Assembly: GCA_024636775.1 (NCBI GenBank)
Contig: JAGXGP010000079.1
Coordinates: forward strand, 1 to 36,927
Direction: 5' to 3'
DNA length: 36,927 nt
Source: Hydrogenophilales bacterium
Lineage (GTDB): Bacteria > Pseudomonadota > Gammaproteobacteria > Burkholderiales > Thiobacillaceae
The notes below the pieces were generated by a model. The model saw only the letters and a list, made by a program, of their open reading frames with translations, ran no database searches and had not been told where the DNA came from. Each line of letters opens with the position of its first letter. Position 1 is the stretch's first letter. The position numbers and the translations under genes were made by a program. Below, piece after piece: positions 22,179-33,555 of this stretch.

Positions 22179-22750
22179 ACAAACTTGTACAAATCGCGTT
22201 GGCAGGCCTCGTCTTGTCACAATTGCAAGGATGCGCCACTGCCGTATTGGGAGGAGCCGCGGCAACCGGATCTGCAGTCGCATTGGATCGTCGTACCGCA
22301 GGCGTATTCGTGGGTGACCAGGAAATCGAACTGCGCGCGCAAAGCCGCCTGAGCGAGACCTTCCCAAAAAATTCCGCCAACATTTCCACCACCAGTTATA
22401 ACCGTCAGGTGCTGCTGACTGGCCAGGTACTGGACGAATCCACTCGCGTACGTGCGGGCGAAATCGTCAAAGACGTTCCGGATGTACGCGCCGTGTACAA
22501 CGAAATTAGCGTATCGGGTGCCACTTCTCTGACGTCTGATGCAAATGATACGGCCATCACCAGCAAGGTGAAGGCGCGTATGTTGCGGGACGAAAGAGTC
22601 CCTGGTACCAAAATAAAAATCGTGACAGAAGTCGCCGTCGTTTACTTGATGGGTCTGGTCTCGAAAGACGAGGCCATGATCGCCACTGAAATTGCACGAA
22701 CCACAAGTGGCGTAACCAAGGTTGTTGTTTTGTTCGAATATATCAATTGA
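22175..22750 (+). CDS. BON-domain outer membrane lipoprotein (DolP/YraP-like)
   Basis: Lipobox LSQLQGC, two BON-like repeats ([63 protein letters not shown]). ATGA overlap with the SIS gene. Confidence 0.88.
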   Translation: MNKLVQIALAGLVLSQLQGCATAVLGGAAATGSAVALDRRTAGVFVGDQEIELRAQSRLSETFPKNSANISTTSYNRQVLLTGQVLDESTRVRAGEIVKDVPDVRAVYNEISVSGATSLTSDANDTAITSKVKARMLRDERVPGTKIKIVTEVAVVYLMGLVSKDEAMIATEIARTTSGVTKVVVLFEYIN

Positions 22751-22854
22751 TGGCGACCGCTTCCGCGCACAAGCTGTGTCGGCCAGGCAATCTGGTCTCC
22801 GCGCGGAAGGTGTTCAGCCACAATTATTTTCATCGCCCAACCTGACACCCATTC

Positions 22855-24318
22855 ATGATTTACCACGACCTGCGGGACTTCATCGCCCAACTCGAAAAAA
22901 TGGGCGAGCTCAAACGCATCGCCGTGGAAGTCGACCCCAAGCTTGAGATGACCGAAATCGCCGATCGCGTGCTACGCGCAGGCGGGCCGGCATTGCTGTT
23001 TGAAAACCCCAAAGGCCATTCCATTCCGGTGCTGGCGAATTTGTTTGGCACAGTCAAACGTGTTGCGCTGGGAATGGGGGAAGACGACCCTAGCAGGCTA
23101 CGCGAAGTGGGCAAATTGCTGGCCTACCTGAAGGAGCCGGAACCTCCAAAGGGCCTGCGCGATGCGTGGGATAAATGGCCCGTGCTCAAGCAGGTGTTGA
23201 ACATGGCGCCGAAGGAGGTACGCAGCGCGCCATGCCAGGAAATCGTATGGGAAGGGAATGACGTGGACCTCTCCCGGCTGCCGGTGCAGCATTGCTGGCC
23301 GGGGGATGTGGCACCACTCGTCACCTGGGGGCTGACCGTCACCCGCGGTCCGCACAAGGCGCGGCAAAACCTCGGCATCTACCGCCAACAGGTGATCGCG
23401 CCCAACAAACTCATCATGCGCTGGCTGGCTCATCGCGGCGGCGCACTGGATTTTCGCGAGCATCAACTGGCGCATCCCGGCAAGCCGTTTCCGATTGCGG
23501 TTGCATTGGGTGCTGACCCGGCGACGATCCTCGGCGCCGTCACGCCGGTTCCGGATTCGCTGTCGGAATACCAGTTCGCCGGTTTGCTGCGCGGCGCCAA
23601 GACCGAAGTGGTGAAATGCCTCGGCAGCGATTTGCAGGTACCGGCCTCGGCCGAAATCGTGCTCGAAGGCGTGATCCATCCGGGCGAGACTGCGCTCGAA
23701 GGCCCGTACGGCGACCACACCGGCTACTACAACGAACAGGAAACTTTTCCGGTGTTCACCATCGAGCGCATGACGATGCGGCGCGACCCGATCTACCACA
23801 GCACCTACACCGGCAAGCCGCCGGACGAACCGGCCATCCTCGGCGTGGCGCTGAACGAAGTGTTCGTGCCGCTGTTGCAGAAACAGTTTCCCGAGATCAC
23901 CGACTTTTACCTGCCGCCCGAAGGCTGCTCCTACCGCATGGCGGTGGTCAGCATGAAAAAGAGTTACCCCGGCCACGCCAAGCGGGTGATGTTTGGGGTG
24001 TGGAGTTTCCTGCGCCAGTTCATGTATACCAAGTTCATTATCGTCACCGACGATGACGTCAATGTGCGCGACTGGAAAGAAGTGATCTGGGCGCTGACCA
24101 CCCGCGTCGACCCGGCACGCGACACCTTGCTGGTGGAAAACACGCCGATCGATTATCTCGACTTCGCCAGCCCGGTTTCCGGGCTCGGTAGCAAGATGGG
24201 CATCGATGCCACCAACAAATGGCCCGGTGAAACTGCACGCGAATGGGGTACGCCGATCGTGATGGATGCCGCGGTGAAGGCAAAAGTCGATGCGATGTGG
24301 CAAGACCTCGGCTTGTAG
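22855..24318 (+). CDS. ubiD: 4-hydroxy-3-polyprenylbenzoate decarboxylase
   Basis: 487 aa; [85 protein letters not shown]. Confidence 0.96.
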   Translation: MIYHDLRDFIAQLEKMGELKRIAVEVDPKLEMTEIADRVLRAGGPALLFENPKGHSIPVLANLFGTVKRVALGMGEDDPSRLREVGKLLAYLKEPEPPKGLRDAWDKWPVLKQVLNMAPKEVRSAPCQEIVWEGNDVDLSRLPVQHCWPGDVAPLVTWGLTVTRGPHKARQNLGIYRQQVIAPNKLIMRWLAHRGGALDFREHQLAHPGKPFPIAVALGADPATILGAVTPVPDSLSEYQFAGLLRGAKTEVVKCLGSDLQVPASAEIVLEGVIHPGETALEGPYGDHTGYYNEQETFPVFTIERMTMRRDPIYHSTYTGKPPDEPAILGVALNEVFVPLLQKQFPEITDFYLPPEGCSYRMAVVSMKKSYPGHAKRVMFGVWSFLRQFMYTKFIIVTDDDVNVRDWKEVIWALTTRVDPARDTLLVENTPIDYLDFASPVSGLGSKMGIDATNKWPGETAREWGTPIVMDAAVKAKVDAMWQDLGL

Positions 24319-24422
24319 GCCCGCACGCAGCCGAACAAGCTCCAGGGTGGGCGCACCTAATATGAGGACAACGTCAAAACCGATCTGCTGCATCCGCAGG
24401 GGGTTCGGTTATTCCCTGCGCT

Positions 24423-24599
24423 TCAGGGTCGCCGCCCAGTCTGCCGGCGGCTTCGTTTGGCCCAGTCGCACAATTCGCCCCACTTCGTTTCGTACCACCC
24501 GTTATGCTGCATGTTGGGCTCGACTTCATAGCCCCATAGCGCGCCATCCGCATCCTGTGCCAGCCAGGCCACCCAGTCAGGAATGCTGTCGAGGTTCAT
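24423..24599 (-). CDS. 58-aa Trp-rich small protein of unknown function
   Basis: MNLDSIPDWVAWLAQDADGALWGYEVEPNMQHNGWYETKWGELCDWAKRSRRQTGRRP. SD-like GGAAG upstream; resembles a recurring short 'WLAQDADG.WWGYEVEPN' protein in proteobacteria (from memory). Confidence 0.7.
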   Translation of the reverse strand: MNLDSIPDWVAWLAQDADGALWGYEVEPNMQHNGWYETKWGELCDWAKRSRRQTGRRP

Positions 24600-24804
24600 C
24601 GTCGCTTCCACACTGACAATTTCCCCATGCGCTGAAATAGTGGATATACACCCACAACGCCAGCGGCAACAAGGCCAGGCGCACCCACTCGCTGGGCAGA
24701 CTGGGCCACTGCCCGGCATGCCAGGCGTCCACCGCCACCGTCAGCGACTGGAACAGAGCCAGCACCACCAGAAACAGGCCCATGACTCGGCAACCGGGGT
24801 TCAT
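24577..24804 (-). CDS. 75-aa small membrane protein of unknown function
   Basis: MNPGCRVMGLFLVVLALFQSLTVAVDAWHAG...WVRLALLPLALWVYIHYFSAWG: two TM segments. Start overlaps the dacB stop (ATGA). Confidence 0.6.
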   Translation of the reverse strand: MNPGCRVMGLFLVVLALFQSLTVAVDAWHAGQWPSLPSEWVRLALLPLALWVYIHYFSAWGNCQCGSDDEPRQHS

Positions 24805-26264
24805 TTCGTAGCGTCGCTCTGATCCACTACGGGCTGTGGCCCGTGTGGTGTCGAATGCACCCACTCCAGCAATGCACGCTGAGCCGCCTCACTGCGCCGG
24901 GCATTGGCGTGGTTGACCAGCATGACAAAGCTGACGCGTTGGCCGCTTGTGGTGTACACATAACCGGCCAATGCGCTGACATCGCGCAAGCTGCCGGTTT
25001 TGAGGTGCGCATTGCCCGCAAGCAAACTGCCGTTGAATCGCTTCTTCAGCGTGCCATCGATGGAAACGATCGGCAGCGCCGACTCGAATTCGGCAAACAA
25101 GGGACTGCGATAGGCGGCGATCAACAATTGATTCAATGCGGTGGCGCTGATACGCTCGATCCGCGACAGGCCCGCGCCATTTTCCAGCACCAGCTTTTGG
25201 GTGGACACGCCACGTTGCGTCAACACTTCAGTAACCGCGTCCACGCCTTTTTCAAGCGTTGCAGGCGCACCGAACTTTTCGGCGCCCAGCGTCAACAGCA
25301 GGTTGCGTGTCATCAGGTTGTTCGAATATTTATTGAGCTTGGTGAGCGCATCGGTCAGCGGCGTCGAGGCGAATTTCAACAGCGGCTCGGAGGCAGGCGC
25401 ACGGCCGCTTTCCGTGATGCCGCTCAAAGTGCCGCCCAATTCAGTCCAGAGCCCGCGAAAAATCAAATCGAACGTGGTCGCAGAATCGAACAGGCTCAAC
25501 GACAGACGCTGCTCTCCGCACCCCCGTGCATAGCGCCCGCTGATTGCCAGCACACGATGCGCTCCCGCAATCATCGTCGGCTTGATTGCATCCTTGCCAC
25601 CATTGCACTCAGCCTTTTCCTCCAGCACCAGTTGCGACATCAGTGTCACCCCACTCAGCGCAACGTCCGGTATGACGCGTACCTGCTCCCCTACTGGCTT
25701 CAGTCGAATGGTAATGGCATTGAAATTGGCCACCAATGCGCCTGGTGTAGCGTTATAAAGTGCCAGCGGCTCATCGTCAAAGGCACCTGAATCCATCTTT
25801 GGCAAGTCGAAGTGGCTGGTATCGAGCACCAGATTGCCGCGTATGTGCTGCACGCCTCGTGCGCGCAATTCGCGCTGCAGCAACCATATCCGTTCCAGCG
25901 TCAGCGTGGGATCGCCATAGCCCTTGATGACAAGGTCACCATTCAACACCCCATCCTTGATGGTGCCATTTGCCCAGATATCGGTGGTCCACGCAAAGCC
26001 AGGGCCCAACTGATTCAGGGCGGCAAAGCTCGTCACCAGTTTCATCACCGATGCCGGGTTGAGTGCAGCTTCGGCGTTGTGGCTCAGCATGGGTTCAGCC
26101 GCATCCAGCGATTGCACGCTCACCGCCACGTGCTCGAGCGGAATGCCGGCCTGCGTTAACGCCAGGGTGAAGGTGGCAGGAAGCTCAGCCGCATGAACGG
26201 GCGCCGCAAAACCCGAAAGCAGCGGACCGGCGAGAAACAGGAAGGCGATTCGGAACGAGCACAT
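24801..26264 (-). CDS. dacB: D-alanyl-D-alanine carboxypeptidase/endopeptidase (PBP4 family); start probably MCSFRIAFLF
   Basis: NPASVMKLVTSF (SxxK), YSNNLM (SxN), HLKTGSLRDVSALAGYV (KTG); signal peptide FLFLAGPLLSGFAAPVHA. Confidence 0.95.
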   Translation of the reverse strand: MCSFRIAFLFLAGPLLSGFAAPVHAAELPATFTLALTQAGIPLEHVAVSVQSLDAAEPMLSHNAEAALNPASVMKLVTSFAALNQLGPGFAWTTDIWANGTIKDGVLNGDLVIKGYGDPTLTLERIWLLQRELRARGVQHIRGNLVLDTSHFDLPKMDSGAFDDEPLALYNATPGALVANFNAITIRLKPVGEQVRVIPDVALSGVTLMSQLVLEEKAECNGGKDAIKPTMIAGAHRVLAISGRYARGCGEQRLSLSLFDSATTFDLIFRGLWTELGGTLSGITESGRAPASEPLLKFASTPLTDALTKLNKYSNNLMTRNLLLTLGAEKFGAPATLEKGVDAVTEVLTQRGVSTQKLVLENGAGLSRIERISATALNQLLIAAYRSPLFAEFESALPIVSIDGTLKKRFNGSLLAGNAHLKTGSLRDVSALAGYVYTTSGQRVSFVMLVNHANARRSEAAQRALLEWVHSTPHGPQPVVDQSDATK

Positions 26265-26401
26265 CGCGTCATTATGCCTAATTCCGCGCACGGTATTTCC
26301 CGCGACCGGATCAACACATTGCGAATCCGATTGCCTTGCATCGACAAACGGGGATTAAGCGAGATCGCGGCGCCCCTTCCTCCAGGCTGCCCGGACAGCC
26401 T

Positions 26402-28051
26402 TCACAGGGATTGCCTGATGGCCAGAACGGCCTGATTGCGCAATGACTTGAGCAAGGAAAGCTCTTTCTCGGGAATCGTGATATCGCCAGGCTGAGGCCG
26501 GTCGGCGTAGATCAGACCGATCGGCTTGCCTTTCACGATGATAGGAAACAGCACGAAGGTGCGCGCCGATACGTTTTGCCGGTACCACGCTGGAACGCGC
26601 GCGGCGATCTTGGGATCGTTGATGTCGGCAATGAGGATGTCGGCATTGTTCTGAAGCGCCACGAGGAAGACATCCGGCTGCGCGGACAAATGGAAATCAA
26701 AGGCTTTGACCAGGTCTTGCACGCCATCGCCAAAGCCGAATTTGCCGCACATCGTGTTGTGACGGCCGTCCTTGATGCACAGCAGCACATGCGCGAACCC
26801 CATGCCGCTATACATGGCCTCCAGGATCATGCGCAGAATATCGTTGATGGAAATAGCGTCGTCGATCAGCGAATTGCTGACGTCCTGCAAGCCCGAGGTG
26901 AGGATGGACTGCGCGTCCGCGGATGTGCGCTGCGATTGGGCGCCGGCTTGCTCCGATTCCGCATCGAGAATCCGCGCGCGTTCCTGCAGCACGCTGGTGT
27001 CCAAGGCAGCCAGGTCATCGACCGCCTCGACCGGCGACGTACAAGTATCGGCTTCCCGCTCGGGCGATACGCCAGGCGCTGCAGTCAAGCCCGCCCATTT
27101 CGCCGCCTGTTTGGCGAAATCACTGTGTTTCAGGTTCACGTTCACCGCCAGGGCAAATTGCGCGATGTCCTGCATCGACTTTCCCATCAGCCCGGCGAGC
27201 TGTTTTTCCGTCACCTGCAAACTGTCTCCAAAGCGCACTGCAAGCCGGGTCAGCGCCTTGCCGCGATCCGCATCCGAGGTATCGAGAACAGCCTCGCACA
27301 ATTCATTTGAAAAGCCCGCCAGCGCACGTAGTCGGTCAGTGTTGTTCGTGCATTTCCTGATCTTCCCGGTCGGCAGTTTTTTCATGGTCTGCACCAGTTG
27401 ATCCGGAAACCCCCAGCTGCGTGCGATGCCGACTCCCAGAGTCTCGAATGACACCCCCAGTACTTCAGCCGAGGCGCGGGCTTCGCTCAGGCCTTCGACC
27501 TCGACACGTTGTCGGATCGTTACCGTCTCCGCGGGAAAATAAAACATGGCCAGCATGCGCCCCAGATTGTGCAGCATGGCGCCGATAAACGCCTCCTCCA
27601 CATCCTTTACTTGCATCTCGCGCGCCATCTCGCGCGCCATCATGCCTGCGTACAACACCTTGACGAACTCTTCCTTCAGCTGTTGCGCGTGCGCCTTGTT
27701 TTCCATATTGTCGAACAGGATCAGGCTCAGGGCGATCGATCGCACCGCATCGAAGCCGAGGATCACCACCGCGCGCGATATGGTGCTGATCGAGCCGCCG
27801 CCGACCTGATTATAGAACGCAACATTGGCCAGCTTCAGCAGCTTGTTGGTGAGCGCAAAATCCTTGAGGATGTTGTTGGAAAGCTCGTTGACCCCCTCCC
27901 GGTCGGACGAAGCTATGCGATTGATCGCACCGATGGCCTCGGACAAGGCAGGGAAATCGCTGTCGGTCCGCATATGGCGCAGCAGGATATCCAGCGCATT
28001 CCGTCCGCTTTCGCCACCCCCTTCAAACAGAGCGTGTTCATCATTCGCCAT
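26402..28051 (-). CDS. HDOD-domain signalling protein with C-terminal GAF-like domain
   Basis: LANVAFYNQVGGGSISTISRAVVILGFDAVRSIAL and EEAFIGAMLHNLGRMLAMFYFP are HDOD-like; C-terminus VSARTFVLFPIIVKGKPIGLIYADRPQPG is GAF-like. Confidence 0.88.
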   Translation of the reverse strand: MANDEHALFEGGGESGRNALDILLRHMRTDSDFPALSEAIGAINRIASSDREGVNELSNNILKDFALTNKLLKLANVAFYNQVGGGSISTISRAVVILGFDAVRSIALSLILFDNMENKAHAQQLKEEFVKVLYAGMMAREMAREMQVKDVEEAFIGAMLHNLGRMLAMFYFPAETVTIRQRVEVEGLSEARASAEVLGVSFETLGVGIARSWGFPDQLVQTMKKLPTGKIRKCTNNTDRLRALAGFSNELCEAVLDTSDADRGKALTRLAVRFGDSLQVTEKQLAGLMGKSMQDIAQFALAVNVNLKHSDFAKQAAKWAGLTAAPGVSPEREADTCTSPVEAVDDLAALDTSVLQERARILDAESEQAGAQSQRTSADAQSILTSGLQDVSNSLIDDAISINDILRMILEAMYSGMGFAHVLLCIKDGRHNTMCGKFGFGDGVQDLVKAFDFHLSAQPDVFLVALQNNADILIADINDPKIAARVPAWYRQNVSARTFVLFPIIVKGKPIGLIYADRPQPGDITIPEKELSLLKSLRNQAVLAIRQSL

Positions 28052-28218
28052 TATTTTTTACACGCGTCACAATTTTCTCCGTACGCATAGTATCGGTCTG
28101 TTATTGCGTAGCTTGAATCTGGCGTCTGAGCGAAACGATGGCACGCCAATGCCAATCTTGACCCAGTTACTGGCGAGACAGCCAAACCAGCCTGGACATT
28201 GCGATGCATCTGCACGCG

Positions 28219-29262
28219 TTATGTGTGGGCTTCCTCAACATGCTTAATCTCTGCCAGCCCACCACGCAGAACATAGACATCCAGTCCGCGCTGGGCAAGG
28301 ATGAACGCAGCGGCACTGCTGCGTTGGTCATGTTGGCAGAAGAGGATATATTTTCTTTGCGGGTCCAGCGATTGCGCTTTCAAACGCAGCAAATAGAGCG
28401 GCAGGTTGAGACTGTCCCGCAAGGTCCCTGCACGGTATTCGTCTTCCAGCCTTACGTCCACCAGCTGCGCGCCTGTCTGCAGCATGCGGCGTGCAACGTC
28501 AAAATCGACGCTCTTCACCAGTGGTGTTTTCAACAAGGCATCAAAATCCTGTCTGGACAAGCGCATCAGCAAACCATCGCTGAGCATGGTGACGCTGGCG
28601 TTGCGGAGTTCGCCGGTCAGCAGGGCTTCCTCGCCAAAACCGTCGCCGGGACCGAATTCAGCCAGCACGATGGGCGATCCACCGGGCTCGGCCCGGGAAA
28701 CCTGTGCGCGACCAGTACGAATCAGGTAGTAGTTATCTGCCTGGTCGCCCTGCTGGATGATGACGTCGCCCTTCTTGCAGGGCCGTGGCTGGAAGCGCTC
28801 GAACATGGCGTTGGCATGGGCTGGCGGCACTTTGAGAAAAGCGGGCTCGGACAGAATTTTCAGCATCCAGGCAGGATCGTCGCTGCCATCGTATTCGAAG
28901 ACTTCGTAGGCAGTGGCCTGGTCGAAGCTCAGGCGTGATTCCAGCAAAGCCTCCTTAATGCGGAGCAGACGCACCGAGGTGGCTGCCACCGCACTGTAGC
29001 CACGCGGGCGGGTGCGCGCCAGGGCATAACGCGCATCCTCACTGCCGGATTGGACGAAGCGTGGAGCATGGTCGCGTTCCTGGCAGATAACCTCGCCTTC
29101 GAGCAGAAAATACAGCCACGGATCATCGTCATCCTGATGAAAAATAACCCGCCCCTTGGCCAGGGTGATTTCCGCTGCTTGGGCAGCAAGCTCACTCAGA
29201 ACCGGCTGTGACAGTGCATTGAGCGGAACGAATTGGTGCAGCAAGCGGGCATCCATGGGCAA
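28219..29262 (-). CDS. Cyclic nucleotide-binding protein with C-terminal rhodanese domain
   Basis: CNMP-like FQPRPCKKGDVIIQQGDQADNYYLIRTGRAQV...FGPGDGFGEEALLTGELRNASVTML; rhodanese VDVRLEDEYRAGTLRDSLNLPLYLL...YILFCQHDQRSSAAAFIL with active-site Cys. The first ~140 aa look like a degenerate second cNMP domain. Confidence 0.88.
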   Translation of the reverse strand: MPMDARLLHQFVPLNALSQPVLSELAAQAAEITLAKGRVIFHQDDDDPWLYFLLEGEVICQERDHAPRFVQSGSEDARYALARTRPRGYSAVAATSVRLLRIKEALLESRLSFDQATAYEVFEYDGSDDPAWMLKILSEPAFLKVPPAHANAMFERFQPRPCKKGDVIIQQGDQADNYYLIRTGRAQVSRAEPGGSPIVLAEFGPGDGFGEEALLTGELRNASVTMLSDGLLMRLSRQDFDALLKTPLVKSVDFDVARRMLQTGAQLVDVRLEDEYRAGTLRDSLNLPLYLLRLKAQSLDPQRKYILFCQHDQRSSAAAFILAQRGLDVYVLRGGLAEIKHVEEAHT

Positions 29263-29316
29263 CGGAGTGAGTCTCGAACTATCTTATCTAAAGATATCGG
29301 CGTGAATTAAGCGGTC

Positions 29317-30344
29317 TTAACTCAAATCCTGCACATACCAGTCCATCGCCTCGGCCAGGCCTTCGCCGATGCGATGCGTAGGTTCGTATCCCAGGCGCGT
29401 GTGGGCCTTGGAAATATCGGCAAGCGAATGACGCACATCGCCGGCGCGGAAGTTGCGGTAGTTGGGTTTGAAATCGGCAAGATGGGGGAATTGCGGCGCC
29501 AGCAATGAACGAATGGCTTCGAACAGCTGGTTAAGCGTGGTGCGGTCGCCAACAGCTACGTTGTAGACCTGGTTGGCTGCATCGGCATGCTGGCTGGTGG
29601 CCGCCAGCAAATTAGCCTGGATGACGTTGTCGATGTAGCAGAAGTCTCGGCTGGTTTCGCCATCACCGTTGATGTGCACAGGTTCATTGTGGATCATGCT
29701 GGCAACCCATTTGGGCACCACGGCAGCATAGGCACCATCGGGGTCCTGACGGCGGCCGAAGATATTGAAATATCTGAGACCCACGCTCTCCATACCGTAG
29801 CAGCGGCCAAACACATCGGCATATAACTCGTTCACCAGCTTGGTCACCGCATAGGGCGACAGGGGTTTGCCGATGACATCTTCAACCTTGGGCAAGCCGG
29901 GGTGGTCGCCATAAGTCGAACTGGACGCTGCGTAAACGAAGCGCTTGACTTGGGCATCGCGCGCGGCAATCAGCATATTGAGATAGCCAGTGTTATTGGC
30001 GGCATGCGTCGACAGCGGGTCTTCCAGCGATCGCGGCACCGAGCCGAGCGCGGCCTGATGCAGGACGTAATCGACGCCCTTGCAGACATCGTGGCAAGTA
30101 GCAGGTTCGCAAATATCGCCGCGCCTGAAGCTGAATCGTGCCCAGCGGTTGGGGCCGACGCTGGACTCTACCTGGGCCAGGTTTTTTTCGTGACCGGTGG
30201 CAAAGTTGTCAAGGCCGACGACGTGCTGATCAAGCTGCAACAAGGCTTCGACCAGATTGCTGCCAATGAAGCCTGCGACACCCGTGACGAGCCAGGTTTT
30301 TGGCTCGGCGGCCAACGTTTTTTTCAGCGCGTCGAACGCGGTCA

Positions 30345-30345
<1 letters not shown>
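29317..30345 (-). CDS. tviC: UDP-GlcNAc/GlcNAcA C4-epimerase (TviC/WbpP type SDR)
   Basis: [66 protein letters not shown]. Adjacent to a TviB-type dehydrogenase. Confidence 0.85.
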
Positions 30346-31625
<1,280 letters not shown>

Positions 31626-31639
31626 GCCTGGATTCCCTT

Positions 31640-32485
31640 ATGAATAAAAAATCTTTGGTTCTATCTGGATTGTATCGAATTTGCGGAAAGCTGCCCGGAT
31701 ACACCCTCCAGCCATCCCAACTCCTGGTCAGCAAGTGTCATGCCCGCTGGGCGCTGATCGCGCTTGTCCTCTGCTCGCCTGCCAGCGCCGATGTGGCCGA
31801 CATGGTACTCAACATCAAGCCGGGTGTGGTTGGGGTGGGTACTTACAACCCCACCGGCAGCCCGCGCGCCAATCTGCAGGGCACCGGTTTCGTCGTGTTG
31901 GATGGACGCTATGTGGTGTCGTGTGCGCACATTTTCAGCAAATTGCTGGATTCCGAAAAAAACGAAACCCACGCCGTGTTTATCGGCCATGATCGAAAAA
32001 TGGAAGTGCGTACCGCACAACTGATTGCAACCGACAAGGCACGTGATCTGGCGTTGCTTAAAATTTCCGGCAACCCCTTGCCCGCACTCAGGCTGGGCGA
32101 CTCCACCACCGCGCGCGAAGGCTGGCAGCTGTACTTCACCGGCTACCCAATCGGCTCGGTGCTGGGGCTCAACCCCTCCACGCACCGCGCAGGCCTCGCC
32201 GCGATCATTCCCATCTTCACCCCGCTGCAAAATGCCTCCCAGCTCAATGTGCGCACCCTGAGGCAGGCGCAGGACCCCTATGAAGTGTTCGAGCTCGATG
32301 CCATCGCCTACCCTGGCAATAGCGGCAGCCCGGTGTGGAACCCGGACACAGGCGAGGTGCTGGGCGTGGTCAATTCGGTTTATGTGAAAGGCGCAAAGGA
32401 AGCGGCGCTATCTGCACCGAGCGGCATCAGCTACGCCATTCCAGCGAAATATGTGAAGCATTTACTGGAGCAGGCCCTGCCGTAA
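31640..32485 (+). CDS. Secreted trypsin-like serine protease without a PDZ domain
   Basis: Candidate triad: His in VVSCAHIFSK, Asp in KARDLALLK, Ser in AYPGNSGSPVWN; hydrophobic signal-like segment WALIALVLCSPASA. Confidence 0.85.
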   Translation: MNKKSLVLSGLYRICGKLPGYTLQPSQLLVSKCHARWALIALVLCSPASADVADMVLNIKPGVVGVGTYNPTGSPRANLQGTGFVVLDGRYVVSCAHIFSKLLDSEKNETHAVFIGHDRKMEVRTAQLIATDKARDLALLKISGNPLPALRLGDSTTAREGWQLYFTGYPIGSVLGLNPSTHRAGLAAIIPIFTPLQNASQLNVRTLRQAQDPYEVFELDAIAYPGNSGSPVWNPDTGEVLGVVNSVYVKGAKEAALSAPSGISYAIPAKYVKHLLEQALP

Positions 32486-32489
32486 CGGC

Positions 32490-33548
32490 CTACATCCCCT
32501 CGGTCAGGCTTACCCCAAAACCCAACGATTGCTGCTTATGGTTGTAATCGACCAACGATTCACCATAGCCGTTGAAATACTGGACATAACCTTTGAGGCG
32601 CCCATACAGCGGAAAGCTCCAATTGAGTTTCAATGCTCCGCGGTTGTCCGATGACTTGAGGTTATTACGTAACAACAGCGAATAAGCGTTGCGGCCCTTT
32701 CGATAAACTGCCAGCACGTCGCCATGTCCCAGGTAATCTTCGATATCCGGGTTGTCATCGTTCCTGTTTTTTTCCGGAATGCGAACCCAGGGCCGGATCA
32801 TCACCGCCAGATTGTCGCGTTCAAAACCGAATTGCGCGTAGACACGGTTCCAGCTGCGCGATAAGGTTTCCCCGCGGCCGTTCGACTGATGCGCCATACC
32901 CATATTGATAAAACGCCCGCGAAAGCCGGCCAATTCATAATTGGTTCGCAATACCAACATCGCTTCCGGCTCGTAGTTAGTCTCACGAAAGGGCGAAGAG
33001 ATCGTGTCGTTATAGGCCTGCCAAAACGAGGTGATAGTGTAGCCGAACCACAGATCGAGGTTGTCGTGACCGAACACCCCTTCCATCGCCTTGATCTTGA
33101 AGCTTAGCTGCAACTCGGTTTCGATGGAGTCGAGTCCCAGATCGGGCTGCGTAAACGTATCCTTGAACGGGGTATTGTTGGGCGCAGTGCTGTACTTGAT
33201 CGGCAGAAAATAATTGGGGTGGTGCGGACGAAACAGGAAGGCACCCTGCTTGGCCTCGTCATCCAATTCCCAATGGCGCGACAGCGCTGAAAGCAATTTG
33301 GGCTCCACAGGCGCAGCTTGCGCCACAACGGGCTGCGTATCGGGCTTATCTGCGGCCAGGGGAACCGGCTCGGGCTGGGGCGGGCCGACCAGCCGGTCAT
33401 AGCATGCCAGTCGCTCCGCGTCCGCCGGAATCACACTGCATCCTTCCCAGGCCGCAACCGAGGCAGCGTGCGCCTGGCCCAGCAAACCTACGCAGAGCAA
33501 AATGAGTGAAGCTTGGCCTTGTTGATGTCGATTACGTTTCATATTCAA
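32490..33548 (-). CDS. pldA: Outer membrane phospholipase A
   Basis: YFLPIKYSTAPN, FGYTITSFWQAYNDTISSPFRETNYEPE, GMAHQSNGRGETLSRSWNRVY, beta-barrel C-terminus. Confidence 0.93.
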   Translation of the reverse strand: MNMKRNRHQQGQASLILLCVGLLGQAHAASVAAWEGCSVIPADAERLACYDRLVGPPQPEPVPLAADKPDTQPVVAQAAPVEPKLLSALSRHWELDDEAKQGAFLFRPHHPNYFLPIKYSTAPNNTPFKDTFTQPDLGLDSIETELQLSFKIKAMEGVFGHDNLDLWFGYTITSFWQAYNDTISSPFRETNYEPEAMLVLRTNYELAGFRGRFINMGMAHQSNGRGETLSRSWNRVYAQFGFERDNLAVMIRPWVRIPEKNRNDDNPDIEDYLGHGDVLAVYRKGRNAYSLLLRNNLKSSDNRGALKLNWSFPLYGRLKGYVQYFNGYGESLVDYNHKQQSLGFGVSLTEGM

Positions 33549-33555
33549 GCTGCAT

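Noticed and set aside
23098-24393. 431-aa ORF antisense to ubiD
   Set aside because: It mirrors ubiD almost exactly, has His/Arg/Val-rich composition typical of the opposite strand of GC-rich coding DNA, and no recognisable motif.
28052-28218. tRNA or small RNA gene in the HDOD-cNMP spacer
   Set aside because: No cloverleaf, T-loop consensus or terminator with U-run could be found.
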